Shown: piece by piece, positions 51,392 through 63,500 of the stretch
Numbering within the stretch: position 1 is the stretch's first letter
Layout: each line of letters starts with the position of its first letter
Assembly: GCF_000422805.1 (NCBI RefSeq)
Contig: NZ_AUGT01000009.1
Coordinates: 196,727 to 260,726 of the forward strand
Direction of reading: 5' to 3'
From: Nocardioides halotolerans DSM 19273
GTDB taxonomy: Bacteria > Actinomycetota > Actinomycetes > Propionibacteriales > Nocardioidaceae
Length of the DNA stretch: 64,000 bases
Position numbers and translations under genes: made by a program
The notes under the pieces: generated by a model
Databases searched by the model: none
Seen by the model: only the letters and a program-made list of their open reading frames with translations
Told to the model about the DNA's origin: nothing

Positions 51392-53479
51392 ATGGCTGAA
51401 CAGGGGCGGCGCTGGCGCGCATGGCGCCAGCCGGGTGGGTGGTCGCTGACCGGCTACCCCTCATCCGGCCGGATCAGCCACGGACCCACCGGTCCGCTGC
51501 GCATCGTCCTCGTCGACGACTCCACCGAGGTGCGGACGCTGGTGCGGACCAAGCTGCGGCTCTCCGGGCAGGCGGTGGTCGAGGGCGAGGGCTCCGACGG
51601 CGCCGACGCCGTCGACCTCGCACGCCGGCTCACGCCGGACGCGATGCTGCTCGACGTGTCGATGCCCGGCATGGACGGCCTCGCAGCGCTGCCGCAGGTG
51701 CTCGAGCACTCACCCCGGACCAGGGTCGTGATGTTCAGCGGGTTCGACGAGGAGCCCCTCGCGCTGCGCGCGCTCGAGCTCGGCGCGACGTCCTACCTCA
51801 CCAAGACTTCCTCCCTCGACGACGTGGTCTCCGAGCTGGTGCTCGCCGTCACGGGCGGCCAGACGGAGGGCCAGACCGATGGCCAGGGTGCGCGCGAGGC
51901 TGGAGGCGAGGAGCAGGACGCTGCGGCGCCGGGCGACACCGGGACGACCACGGCCGAGCCGGAGCCGACCTCCGAGGAGGACACCCTCGACGAGTCCGCG
52001 CTGGAGGAGCAGGTCGAGCGTTTCCAGAGCGTCTTCGAGGACGCCGCCATCGGCATGGCGACGATGACCCTGCAGGGACGCATCGTGCGTGCCAACGACG
52101 CCCTCTGCCGGATGCTCGGCGTGGCCGCCGACGATCTCCTCGGCAGCCCCTACGGCGAGGCGCTCGGTGACGAAGAAGGGCTGGCCGATGCCACGTCGGC
52201 CATCGTCGACCGCGGCGCCGACGTCGTCACGCTGGAGCACCCGCAGCGGGAGGAGGTCCACCGCCGGACCACGCTGACCGTGGTGCGCGACCGCAGCGGC
52301 AACCCGCTCTACCTCTTCGCGCAGTGCCAGGACGTCACGGCCCAGCGGCTCGCCGAGCTCGAGCTGAGGAAGAGCGAGCAGCGGTTCCGGCTCATGGTCG
52401 ACGCCGTGCGCGAGTACGCCATCTTCATGCTCGACACCGACGGCCGGATCACCAGCTGGAACCGCGGCGCGCAGCGCAGCAAGGGCTGGACCGCCTCCGA
52501 GATCATCGGCAAGCACTTCCGGATCTTCTACCCGCCCGAGCAGCAGCAGGCCGGGCACCCCGAGCACGAGCTCGCGATCGCGGTCCGCGACGGCGTCTAC
52601 CAGGAGGAGGGCTGGCGGGTCCGCAAGGACGGCAGCCGCTTCTGGGCGCACGTGACGATCACGAAGATGACCGACGACGAGGGCCAGCACATCGGCTTCG
52701 CCAAGGTGACGCGCGACCACACCGAGCGGATGCAGATGCTCGAGCAGCAGGGGCAGTACGCCCAGGCCCTCGGTGAGGCGAACGCGCGGCTCGAGCAGGC
52801 CAACGTCGAGCTGGCCGCCACTGCTGAGGAGCAGTCGCGCTTCCTCGCGCTGACCGCCCACGAGCTGCGCACCCCCGTCGGCGTCCTGAGCATGTCCGGC
52901 CAGATGCTGGCCGACAACTGGGCCGGCCTCGACGACGCCGAGCGCGAGGAGCTGCTGGCCGGCATGCGTGACAGCTCGGCCCGGCTGCAGCGCCTGCTCG
53001 GCGACCTGCTGACCACGTCGAGGCTGCAGGCGGCCACCCTCGACCTCCGCATCGAGGAGCGCGACGTGGCCGGCGCGCTCGGTCCGGTGCTGCAGCGACT
53101 GCGCGTCGCCCACCCGGACGCCGTGATCGAGGACGACCTCCCGCCCGGGGTGCGTGCCGTGTTCGACGCCGACCGGCTGGGGCAGATCGTCGACAACCTG
53201 GTGGCCAACGCCGTCTCCCACGGCCAGAGCCCGATCCGGGTCGATCTCCGCGAGCTCGAGGACCTGGTCGAGATCCGGGTGCTCGACGCCGGCCCCGGCG
53301 TCGCCCACGACCTCCGTGAGCGGCTCTTCGAGCGCTTCGCGACCCGGGGCGGGCAGGGCACCGGCCTCGGTCTCAACATCGTCCGGGAGCTCGCGCGCGC
53401 ACAGGGGGGAGACGCCACCTACGCAGCCGAGGACAATGCCTTCGTGGTCCGCCTCCCAAGAGCAGCCGCGGTGTCGTGA
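51392..53479 (+). CDS. Receiver-PAS-PAS-histidine kinase hybrid
   Basis: The 695-residue protein begins with a basic ~35-residue tail, then a receiver domain (Asp88 in LLDVSMPGMDG). A Gly/Glu/Thr-rich linker, two PAS domains (about 205-325 and 330-450), a DHp domain with His490 (TAHELRTPV) and HATPase_c (DNLVANAVSHG, DAGPGV, GTGLGLNIV) follow. A receiver at the N-terminus suggests a mid-relay input. TAGAGT (51377-51382) is 9 nt before the ATG. The next gene overlaps by GTGA, so both products act together. Confidence 0.88.
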   Translation: MAEQGRRWRAWRQPGGWSLTGYPSSGRISHGPTGPLRIVLVDDSTEVRTLVRTKLRLSGQAVVEGEGSDGADAVDLARRLTPDAMLLDVSMPGMDGLAALPQVLEHSPRTRVVMFSGFDEEPLALRALELGATSYLTKTSSLDDVVSELVLAVTGGQTEGQTDGQGAREAGGEEQDAAAPGDTGTTTAEPEPTSEEDTLDESALEEQVERFQSVFEDAAIGMATMTLQGRIVRANDALCRMLGVAADDLLGSPYGEALGDEEGLADATSAIVDRGADVVTLEHPQREEVHRRTTLTVVRDRSGNPLYLFAQCQDVTAQRLAELELRKSEQRFRLMVDAVREYAIFMLDTDGRITSWNRGAQRSKGWTASEIIGKHFRIFYPPEQQQAGHPEHELAIAVRDGVYQEEGWRVRKDGSRFWAHVTITKMTDDEGQHIGFAKVTRDHTERMQMLEQQGQYAQALGEANARLEQANVELAATAEEQSRFLALTAHELRTPVGVLSMSGQMLADNWAGLDDAEREELLAGMRDSSARLQRLLGDLLTTSRLQAATLDLRIEERDVAGALGPVLQRLRVAHPDAVIEDDLPPGVRAVFDADRLGQIVDNLVANAVSHGQSPIRVDLRELEDLVEIRVLDAGPGVAHDLRERLFERFATRGGQGTGLGLNIVRELARAQGGDATYAAEDNAFVVRLPRAAAVS

Positions 53480-54210
53480 CCGTCCGCGTCCTGCTCGTCG
53501 ACGACGTGGCAGACGTGCGTCGCCTGGTGCGCATCGCGTTGCGCTTCCACGGCGGGTTCGACGTCGTCGCCGAGGCCAAGGCGGGACTGCAGGCGATCGA
53601 GCTCGCCGGCCAGCACCGCCCCGACGTCGTGCTGCTCGACCTCGGCCTCCCCGACCTGGCCGGCCGTGACGTGCTGACCCGGCTGCGCGAGGTCGTGCCC
53701 GAGGCGAAGGTCGTGGTCTTCACCGGCGCCGAAAACGACGACCGGGCGTGGTACGAGGAGCACGTCGCGGGCTACGTGCTCAAAGGTGGCGAGCTCGACT
53801 ACCTCGTCGGGCTGCTCGACGACATCGGCAGCGACCTGGGCCGCATCGAGACCGCGCGGTTCGAGCCGGATGCCAGCACCGTGCCGCTGGCCCGCGAGTT
53901 CGTCCGCGGATGGCTCGACCGGTGGGGCGCCGACCACCTGTCGGACGAGGCCTCGCTGGTGGTGACCGAGCTGGCCGCCAACGCCGTGCTGCACGCCGGC
54001 ACGCCGTACGACGTCCGGATCAGCCACTCGGGCGGCGTGGTCCGCATCGAGGTCGGCGACGACGACGCCGGCACCCCCGAGCCGCAGCCGTTCAGCGCGG
54101 TCGCCGAGAGCGGCCGCGGGATCGTGCTCGTCTCGGCGATCTCCGCGTCGTGGGGCATCGAGGCCCAGCCGCGCGGCAAGGTGATCTGGGCCGAGCTCCG
54201 ACCGGAGTGA
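53476..54210 (+). CDS. Receiver domain fused to RsbW-type HATPase
   Basis: The 244-residue protein has a receiver domain (1-125; Asp55 in LLLDLGLPD, switch Thr in VVFTGAE, Lys in VLKGG). An RsbW/SpoIIAB-like ATPase (about 130-240) follows, with the N box ELAANAVLHA, a D-G region DDDAGTPEP and GRGIVLVSAISASWG. There is no HTH, phosphatase or DHp domain. It may be an anti-sigma or anti-anti-sigma kinase switched by phosphorylation from the overlapping hybrid kinase. Receiver-PP2C fusions are common in this role; receiver-HATPase is rarer. Confidence 0.85.
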   Translation: MTVRVLLVDDVADVRRLVRIALRFHGGFDVVAEAKAGLQAIELAGQHRPDVVLLDLGLPDLAGRDVLTRLREVVPEAKVVVFTGAENDDRAWYEEHVAGYVLKGGELDYLVGLLDDIGSDLGRIETARFEPDASTVPLAREFVRGWLDRWGADHLSDEASLVVTELAANAVLHAGTPYDVRISHSGGVVRIEVGDDDAGTPEPQPFSAVAESGRGIVLVSAISASWGIEAQPRGKVIWAELRPE

Positions 54211-54596
54211 GCCCCTCGCCCGTGCGGCACTGCGTCACCTGACCCGTCCGGGCCGTGCCGATGGCCCGTAGTGACTACGCGTACTCGGGTGGTCTGGACC
54301 GGTGTCCTGCGGGTTCGCGGGCAGTCACCGGAAACGCCTCGGCGGCACGCACGCCGGAGCTAGCGTCGCGGTGCTCCTGTGACCAGTGTGACCGAACCAC
54401 GTACGGGGATGGCAACAGGGCGAACGGGGATGGCTACGAGCCTGTCCGGTCGTCTGGACCGCGCCCGGTGGTGAGGTGACGCCGGCCACCGCTCCAGCGT
54501 TCTTCTCCTGCCCGTCTCCGAGCGCCTTGCTCGCCGACATGACCCCACCGTGACCAGGGCCGCGCGACCGCGGCCCGGACGCAGACAGGCACCCCA
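54211..54596. other. Intergenic region before the giant surface-protein gene
   Basis: This 386-bp stretch holds no supported gene. It has an 11-bp direct repeat ACGGGGATGGC at 54403-54413 and 54424-54434, spaced 21 bp (about two helical turns). It also has a GTCTGGACCG motif at 54292 and 54454. These could be regulator sites. No clear -10/-35 pair or ribosome binding site was found. Confidence 0.55.
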
Positions 54597-57500
54597 GTGG
54601 CTCCCTCCTCCCAGCACCAGCACCGCACCCGTCGCGCCCGGCGGTGGCTGTACCCGCTCGCCAGCACCCTGGCGACCACCGCCCTCACGTTGAGCGTGGT
54701 CACTGTCCAGGCCCACGCCGACGAGTCCGTGCCCTCGTCGGGCCTGTCGGTGAGCACCGACCCCGTCGGTCCGACCGACTCCGGGCCGGCGCAGGCGACG
54801 ACCGGCGCCGAGACGACCGGTGCCGAGACGACCGCCGAGACGACCGGTGCCGAGCCGGACCCGTCCGACTCGGAGGTGCCTGCCGGTCGAGCCCAGGACG
54901 CCGGCGCTGCTGACCTGGCCGCGCTGCCGTGCAACACCGTCTACTCGATCCAGGGCACCGACCCCCGCAACCTCTGGTCGGTCAACACCGGCACCGGCGT
55001 GCAGACCAGCGTCGGGAGCTTCACGATCGGCAGCTCGCTGACCGGCAACCTGAACGGGCTGGGCATCTCCGCGGACGGCGAGAAGGTCTACGGCGTGCTG
55101 CCGGCCAACTCGTCCGGGTCCGGGCGCTCGATCTACGTGCACACGCGCGCGGCCAACACGACCACCCTGCTGGGCGCAGGCGTCGCCAGCGCGGCGGTGA
55201 CCCACGGCGCGGTCAACCCCGCGAACGGGTTCTACTACTACGGCGGCGTCTCGAGCGGGACGCTCAACGTCTACGGGTTCAACACGACCACCAACAGCTC
55301 CATCGGGCTGGTCGCTTCCGGCCCGATCCCCAACGGTGGCGGCAACGGCGACTGGGCGTTCGACACCCAGGGCCGGCTCTACGTCGTCGCCGGCGATGCC
55401 GGCGACAACCGGATCTCGGTCGTCAACCAGGCGATCCCCGCCACGACCCAGGCGACGCCGGTCGCCCTCACCGGCACGCTCCTGGCGACGTCGACCGTCA
55501 ACGCGGCGATCAACGGCATCGCGTTCGGCGGCGACGGATATCTCTACATCGCGAGCGGCACCCGGATCTACAAGGTCAACCCGAGCAGCGGCCAGGCCGA
55601 CGCGGGCCAGGCGCTGTCGCAGACCGGCTCCGTCGACCTCGCGTCGTGCGCCGTCCCGAGCACCATCGAGGTGGTGAAGAACCTCCCGGACGGTCGCGCC
55701 GGGGTCCTCGACCAGGCGACGCTGTCGATCTCGGGCGGTGGCCTGGCCGCTGCGGTCACCGCCACCACCACGGGCAGCGACACGGGGCTGCAGGACGACC
55801 CGGCGGAGACCGCGGGTCCGGTGCTCGGCCTCAACGGCGACACCTACACGGTGTCCGAGAGCGGCCTGGCCACCGGCGCGTCGTACATCAAGAGCTGGAA
55901 GTGCGTGAACACCACGAGCGGCACCACGCTCGCCCAGGGGACCGGCATCACCGGCACGGTGACGCTGCCGGCCGGGACGGCGACCGCGGTGGTGCTCTGC
56001 ACCTTCACCAACGCGCTGCCCAAGAAGGACTACGGCGACGCCCCGGGCACCTTCACCACGACCCAGGCGCAGAACGGGCCGTCCCACACGCTGGTCGGCT
56101 ACGACTCGGCGGCGCACACGTCGACGCTGATGCTCGGCGCCCACGTCGACGACGACGCCGACGGCGTGCCGACCGCCGGTGCGACCGGTGACGACACCAC
56201 CGGCACCGACGACGAGGACGCCCTCGGCTCGCTCGCGCTCACGCCGGGTGCCACCACCGCGTCGGCGACCGTCCCGGTGGTCAACAGCACCGGGGCCGCG
56301 GCGACGCTCTACGGCTTCGTCGACACCAACGGCGACGGCACCTTCCAGACCTCGGAGACCGCGACCGCGAGCGTGCCGAACGGCGCGACCTCGGCGACGC
56401 TCGGCTGGACCGGGCTGCCCGCGATCACCCCCGGCACCCAGCCGGTGGTGCGGCTGCGCCTCACCTCGACCGCACTCACTGACAACCCCGTCACCATCAA
56501 CTTCGACGACCGGTCCCAGGGCCCGGCGTCGGACGGCGAGGTCGAGGACCTCCTCGCGAGTGTCGACCAGGCGACGGACTACGGCGACGCACCCGCGTCG
56601 TACGCCACGACGAAGGCCGCGAACGGGCCGGCCCACGGTTTCGGCACGCCGCACCTCGGCGCCACGGTGGACTACGAGGCCGACGGCCAGCCGAATGCCG
56701 CTGCCGACGGCGACGACACGAACGCGACCGACGACGAGGACGGCGTGACGTTCAACCCCGCGCTGGGCTACCCCAGCCCGACGATCCGCACCGGCACCGA
56801 CCCGGTCACGCTCGCCGCACCGGTCAACCACGTGACGGTCAACGCCTCCGCCGCAGGCTTCGCGAGCATGTGGGTCGACTGGAACGAGGACGGCGACTTC
56901 CTCGACGCGGGCGAGCGGGTGGCCGACGCGACGCCGGTCACCACGGGCGCGAACGACCTCACGTTCAGCAACGCCACGATCCCCGCCGACATCCGCACCT
57001 ACGTGCGCGTGCGCTACAGCACCGACGCGGCCTCGATCCACGCGCCCACGGGCGCGGCGCCCAACGGCGAGGTCGAGGACTACCGGGTGCTCGTCGAGCG
57101 ACTCATCGTGCCGTCGGCGTGCGCGCCGGTCAGCACCCCGTTCTACGCGCTGACCTACACGTCGGTGACCGAGAAGGCCACCGCTCCCGACGCGGCGCGC
57201 TACCCCGGAGTCACCGTCGTCGGCGGCGTGGTCGTCGACATGCTGGCCAAGGTCACCAGCGGCAGCCTCACCGCTGCCGGCTTCACCCTGCTCGGTGACG
57301 ACGCGCTGTTCAACCTGTCGAACGGCAGCCTGGCGATGGACCTGCAGTTCACCTTCGTGCGCTCGGGCACCACCACGCCCATCGCGATCAACGGTGTCTG
57401 GTCGGTCAACGACATGGACCTGGGCGAGGCGACGGTCTACTCGAAGTCGCAGCTCGCCGGGGTGGCCATCACCCCGGGCAGCAAGGTCGTCCTCACCGAG

Positions 57501-60500
57501 ACCCCGACCACCGTGAAGCTCGCCGGCGGCGTGTCGGGCAACGGCGACCCCACCCAGCGCTACCAGGCCTGGTTCATCGGCCAGAGCCAGCTCACCACGA
57601 CCTGGGTCGGCTCGGGCTTCTGGCTCGACGGTGACGGCGACCTCTCGGTGCCGCCGAGCTGCGACGACTACGGCGACGCCCCCGACTCCTACAAGACGCT
57701 CCTCGGGTCTGACGGGCCGCACCACACGGTCACCCCCGGCCTGCGCCTGGGCGCGGACTCGGAGTTCGACGGCGACGGTCAGCCGACCGTCGGCGCCGAC
57801 GGCGACGACACCAACCGCATCGACGACGAGGACGGCGTGGCCGCCCCGATCACCCAGGCCACGGGCCAGACGACGACGGTGACGGTCTCCGCCACGAACA
57901 CCACCGGCGCCGGCGCGACGCTGGCCGGCTGGATCGACCTGAACTCCAACGGCTCGTTCGACGCGGCCGAGCGCGTGACGAAGCCGGTGCCGGCCAACAG
58001 CGGCACGGCGACGTACACCCTCGCGTTCCCGGCCGCCGTGACGAACGCCGACACCTACGCCCGGTTCCGGCTGCTCCCCGGAGCCCCTGCGGACCCGCTG
58101 CCCACCGGCGCGGCCACGGCGGGCGAGGTGGAGGACCACCGGGTGGCCGGGGCCGTCCCGGTCGTCACCTGCATGACCGACCCGGCACTGTTCAACACCG
58201 GCTACGACGGCTCTGCCAAGGCGGCCGCGGGCACCCTCGACCGCAACTGGCAGGTCGCCCTGGGCAACGCCACCGGCCCCGCCAGCGCGGGCGCCTACGC
58301 ACCGGCGTGGGTGGTCACCCCCCACCCGGCGTGGTACCCGGGCACCTTCGGCAACGCGACCTGGATCTCCCGCTACGCCGACAACCAGCAGGTCGGCAAC
58401 AGCGAGGACCTCTACTTCAGGTACACCTTCCGGATCGCCCCCGAGGTGTCGCTCGGCAGCTTCGCGCTGCCGATGGAGTTCTTCGCCGACAACTCGGTGC
58501 CGGACGTGTGGGTCAACGGCGTGTCGCAGGACCCGTTCGAGTCCGGCCTGCCCATGACCACGGGCGACCCGTACCAGTACGCCGGCTACCAGCTCGCGAA
58601 CAAGGCGGCCACGTCGCTCAGCCACGGCTTCCAGACAGGGCTCAACACGGTCGTCGTCCGCGTCGCCAGCGGCGCGCCGGCGGTCGGCTTCCTGGCGCAG
58701 ATCAACGCGAAGGCGCTGTGCACCGACCGCGGTGACGCGCCGGACGGCTACGGCACGACCGGGGTCACCGGCGCGAGCCACGGCCTGCTCGGCTACGACG
58801 ACAGCACCCACACCGCCGACCTGATGATCGGCGCCAGGGTGGACGCCGAGGCCGACGGTGCCCCCGGGGCGACGGCGACCGGTGACGACCTCGCCGGTGT
58901 CGACGACGAGGACGGCGTCGCGCCGGTCACGGTGACCAAGGGCAGTGCCCCCAGCATCACGGTCCAGGTGACGAACTCGACGGCCGCGCCGGCGACGATC
59001 GCCGGCTGGGTCGACCTCGACAAGTCCGGGACGTTCGACGCCGACGAGCGCGCGGTCGCGACCGTCGCGCCGATGACCACCGGTGGCACGGTCACGCTCA
59101 CGTGGGCCGGCACGGTGACGACCTCGCAGTCGACCTACGCCCGGTTCCGGCTGTTCCCGGGCGTCGTGACCGACCCGCAGCCGGCCGGCCAGGCCACGGC
59201 CGGTGAGGTCGAGGACCACCAGGTCACCACGCTGACCCCGTCGCTGAAGGTTGAGAAGACCTCCGACGCCACGGCCAGCAGCGGCCCGGGCGACACCGTG
59301 CACTACACGGTGACGCTGACCAACACCGGGACCGGCGCGTTCACCGCGGCCAACCCGGCGCGGCTGGTAGACGACCTGACCGGCGTGCTGGACGACGCGA
59401 CGTACCAGAACGACGCCGTGGCGACGCTCGACGGAGTCGCCGTCGGTGCTCCGACGTACGCCGCCCCGCGCGTCTCGTGGTCCGGCCCCCTCGCCGCGGG
59501 CAAGGCCGTGGTCGTGACCTACTCGATCGTGCTCGGCGGCGGTGGCGACGGACACGTCCGCAACACCGCCTTCGCGCCGCCGACCGGCGACCCGAACCCG
59601 CCCACGCCCGACTGCACCACGCCGGCGCCCACGTGTGCGACCGTCGACCACGAGCTGCCCAAGCTGACGGTCACCAAGGTCGCCAACCGCACCCAGCTGC
59701 CCGCGGTCGGCCAGACGATCACCTACACGGTGACGGTCGAGAACACCGGGCTCGGCGACTACACGGCGGCCCACCCGGCGACGTTCGCCGACGACCTCAG
59801 CGAGGTCCTTGACGACGCGACGCTGAGCCAGTCGGACGTCACGGCCACCCGCGGCACGGCGACGTTCACCTCGCCGAACCTCACCTGGACCGGCACGCTG
59901 CCGTCGGGCGGGTCGGCGACGATCACCTACACGCTGACCTACACCGGCGCCGGCGACCACCAGCTCGACAACTCCGCGTGCGTGCCCTCGGACGAGGCCG
60001 CCGACCCGAGCGACGACTGCCGCACGGTGTCGGTGCCGGGCTCCGGGCTGCGCCACCACAAGAGCGTGTCCCCGGCGTCCGGCACGCCGGTCGAGGTCGG
60101 CCAGGTGCTGACCTACACGCTGACCTTCGAGAACGTCGGCAACGCGCCCGCGACGGTCGACAGCAGCGACGACCTGTCCGACGTCCTCGACGACGCGCAG
60201 CTCGTCGGCGTGCCGACCGCCGGGCCGGGGCTCACGGCGACGGTCAACGGCACCCAGCTCGACGTCGACGGCACCGTCCCCGCCGGCGAGACCCGGACCG
60301 TGACCTACCAGGTCGTGGTGCGCGCCTACGCCGACCAGGGCAACCACCAGGTCGCCAACTCGCTGGGCTGCGAGTCGGGCGAGCCGGCCGGCTGCGCCCC
60401 CGAGACGACGACCAACCCCGTGCGTCACGCCACGCTGACCAAGACCTCGACCGCGACGGCCGACAGCAAGCCCGGCGACGCCGTGACCTACACGGTGACG

Positions 60501-63500
60501 ATCGAGAACGACGGCACCGGTGACTGGACGGCGCTCGACCCGGCGTCCGTGGTCGACGACCTCAGCGGGGTGCTCGACGACGCGACCTACGACGGCACGG
60601 CCACGGCCAGCGCCGGCACCACGTCGTACGCCGCGCCGAGGCTGACCTGGACCGGCGCGCTCGCGCACGGTGACACCGTGACGATCACCTACGCCGTCAC
60701 GCTCACCGGCGGAGGCGACGGCCACGTCGACAACGTCGTCTGGCAGCCGGCCGACCCCGGCACCCCGGGCCCGACCCCCGACTGCAGCACCGCGTCGGTG
60801 CCGTGCGCCGAGCACGGGTACGACCTGCCCAAGCTGACCGTCGACAAGACATCCGACCGGACCACGATCAACGCCGACGGCGACCGGATCACCTACACCG
60901 TCACGGTCACCAACCCGGGACCGGGCGCCTACACCGCCGCCCACCCGGCGACGTTCAGCGACGACCTCTCCGGCGTGCTCGACGACGCGGCCTTCGACGT
61001 GGGCTCCGAGACCGCGACGACCGGCACCGCGACGTTCACCGGCACGACGCTCGACTGGAGCGGCGTCCTCGCCCCCGGCCAGTCGGCGACCGTGACCTAC
61101 ACCGTCACCTACGACAGCACGCTCGGCGGCGACTTCGCCGTGGACAACCTCGTGTGCGTGCCCCCCTCGGAGGCCCTGGACCCGGCGGACCGCTGCAGCA
61201 CGGTCAAGACGCCGGGCTCGGGCCTGCGCGAGAAGAAGGACGTCGACCCTGCCACCGGCACGCCCGTGGCCGAGGGGCAGGTGCTGACCTACACGCTGAC
61301 CTTCCAGAACGTCGGCGCGGCACCGGCCGCGGTCGACAACAGCGACGACCTCAGCGGCGTCGTCGACGACGCGACGCTGGTGCCCGGCTCGCTCAGCGCG
61401 GACGCCGGCCTCACGGCGGTGCTCAACGGCGCCGGCGACCGGCTCGACGTCACCGGCACGGTCCCGGTGGGGGCGACCCTCACCGTGACCTACCAGGTCA
61501 CGGTCAAGGCGTACGCCGACCAGGGTGACCACGTCGTGGCCAACGCCCTCGGCTGCGAGCCCTTCGACGTCCCGTGCGTGCCGACCACCACCTCCAACCC
61601 GGTGCGGCACCTGAAGGTCACCAAGAACTCCGACGCCACCGCGGACAGCAAGCCCGGTGACACCGTCACCTACACCGTGCGTCTCGAGAACGACGGCGCC
61701 GGCGACTACACCGTCGCGCAGCCGGCCGCGCTGGTCGACGACCTGACCGGCGTCCTCGACGACGCGACGTTCGACGGCGTCGCCCACGCCAGCCAAGGCC
61801 CGGCGCCGACGTACACCGCGCCGCGGATCACGTGGTCCGGCCCGCTCGCCGCGGGCGACGAGGTGCGCGTGACCTACGAGGTCGTCCTCAAGGGCGGCGG
61901 CGACGGCCACGTCGACAACGTCGCCTGGGCGCCGGTCGACCCCGGGACCCCGGGCCCGACGCCGGACTGCGCCACGGCCGTCGTGCCCTGCGCCGACGAG
62001 TCGTTCGACCTGCCCAAGCTCGTCATCAGCAAGAGCGCGGACCGGTCCGAGCTGACCGCCACCGGCCAGGTGGTGACCTACACGGTCGTCGTGACCAACC
62101 CCGGACCCGGCGACTACACCGCCGACCATCTGGCGGCGTTCAGCGACGACCTGTCGGACGTGGTCGACGACGCCGAGCTCGACCCGGCGTCCGTCACGAC
62201 CTCGAGCGGCACGGCGACCTACCTGAGCCCGCTGCTCGTGTGGACCGGCGTCCTGGGGGCGGGTGACTCGGCCACGATCACCTACCGGGCGACCTACCGT
62301 GCCACCGGCGACCACGTCCTCGCCAACACCGCCTGCGTGCCCGCCGGCGAGGCGCGCACGCCGGGGGAGCGCTGCGACAGCGTCATCCCGAACGGCTCGA
62401 CGCTCGCCCACGCGAAGAGCGTGAGCCCGGCGTCGGGCACGCCGGTGCAGGTGGGCCAGGTCCTGACCTACACGCTGGGCTTCACCAAGAGCAACGGTGT
62501 GCCGGCGCTCGTCGACACGGTCGACGACCTGTCCGGCGTGCTGGACGACGCGACGCTGGTGCCCGGCTCGGTGCAGGCTGGCCCGGGCCTGACCGCGACC
62601 GTCAACGGCACGGACCTGGTCGTGACGGGCACCCTCCTCGTGCCCGCGACGGTGACCTACCAGGTCGTCGTGAAGCCGTTCGACCAGCAGGGCGACCACG
62701 TGCTCGCGAACGCTCTCGCATGCGAGCCGGGGGACCCGCAGCCGTGCAGCCCGGAGACGACGAGCAACCCCGTCGCGCACCTCGACGTCGACAAGTCCTC
62801 GGACCGGACGGTCGACAGCAAGCCGGGCGACACGATCACCTACACGGTGACCGGCCACAACGACGGTCCCGGTGACTTCGCCGCGGCCGACCCGGCCACG
62901 CTGGTCGACGACCTCACCGGCGTCCTCGACGACGCGACGTACGGCAACGACGCGGCTTCCGACCGCGGCGCCGCGCCGACGTACGCCGCCCCGCGGATCA
63001 CGTGGGCCGGCGCGCTGGCCCACGGCGACACGGTGACGGTCACCTACACCGTGGTGCTCACAGGCGGCGGCGACGGCCTGGTCCGCAACGTGGCCTGGGA
63101 CCCGGACGGTCCGCCCGGGCCGACGCCCGACTGCGCCACGTCGCCGCTGCCGTGCGACGAGGAGTCCTTCGACCTGCCCAAGCTCAGCGTCGCGAAGTCC
63201 GCGGACCGGGCCGACCTGCCGGCGACCGGTGAGGACGTGACCTACACCGTCGTCGTGACCAACGAGGGCCCGGGCGACTACACCGCCGCCCATCCCGCGA
63301 CGTTCAGCGACGACCTGTCCGAGGTGCTCGACGACGCCACCCTCGAGGGTGTCGTCGGGGCCACCGTGGGCGCCGCGTCGATCACCGGCACGACCCTGTC
63401 GTGGAGCGGCGTCCTCGTGGCGCACCAGTCGGCGACCATCACCTACACCTTCACCTACCGGGCCACCGGCAACCACGTGCTCGACAACACGGCGTGCATC

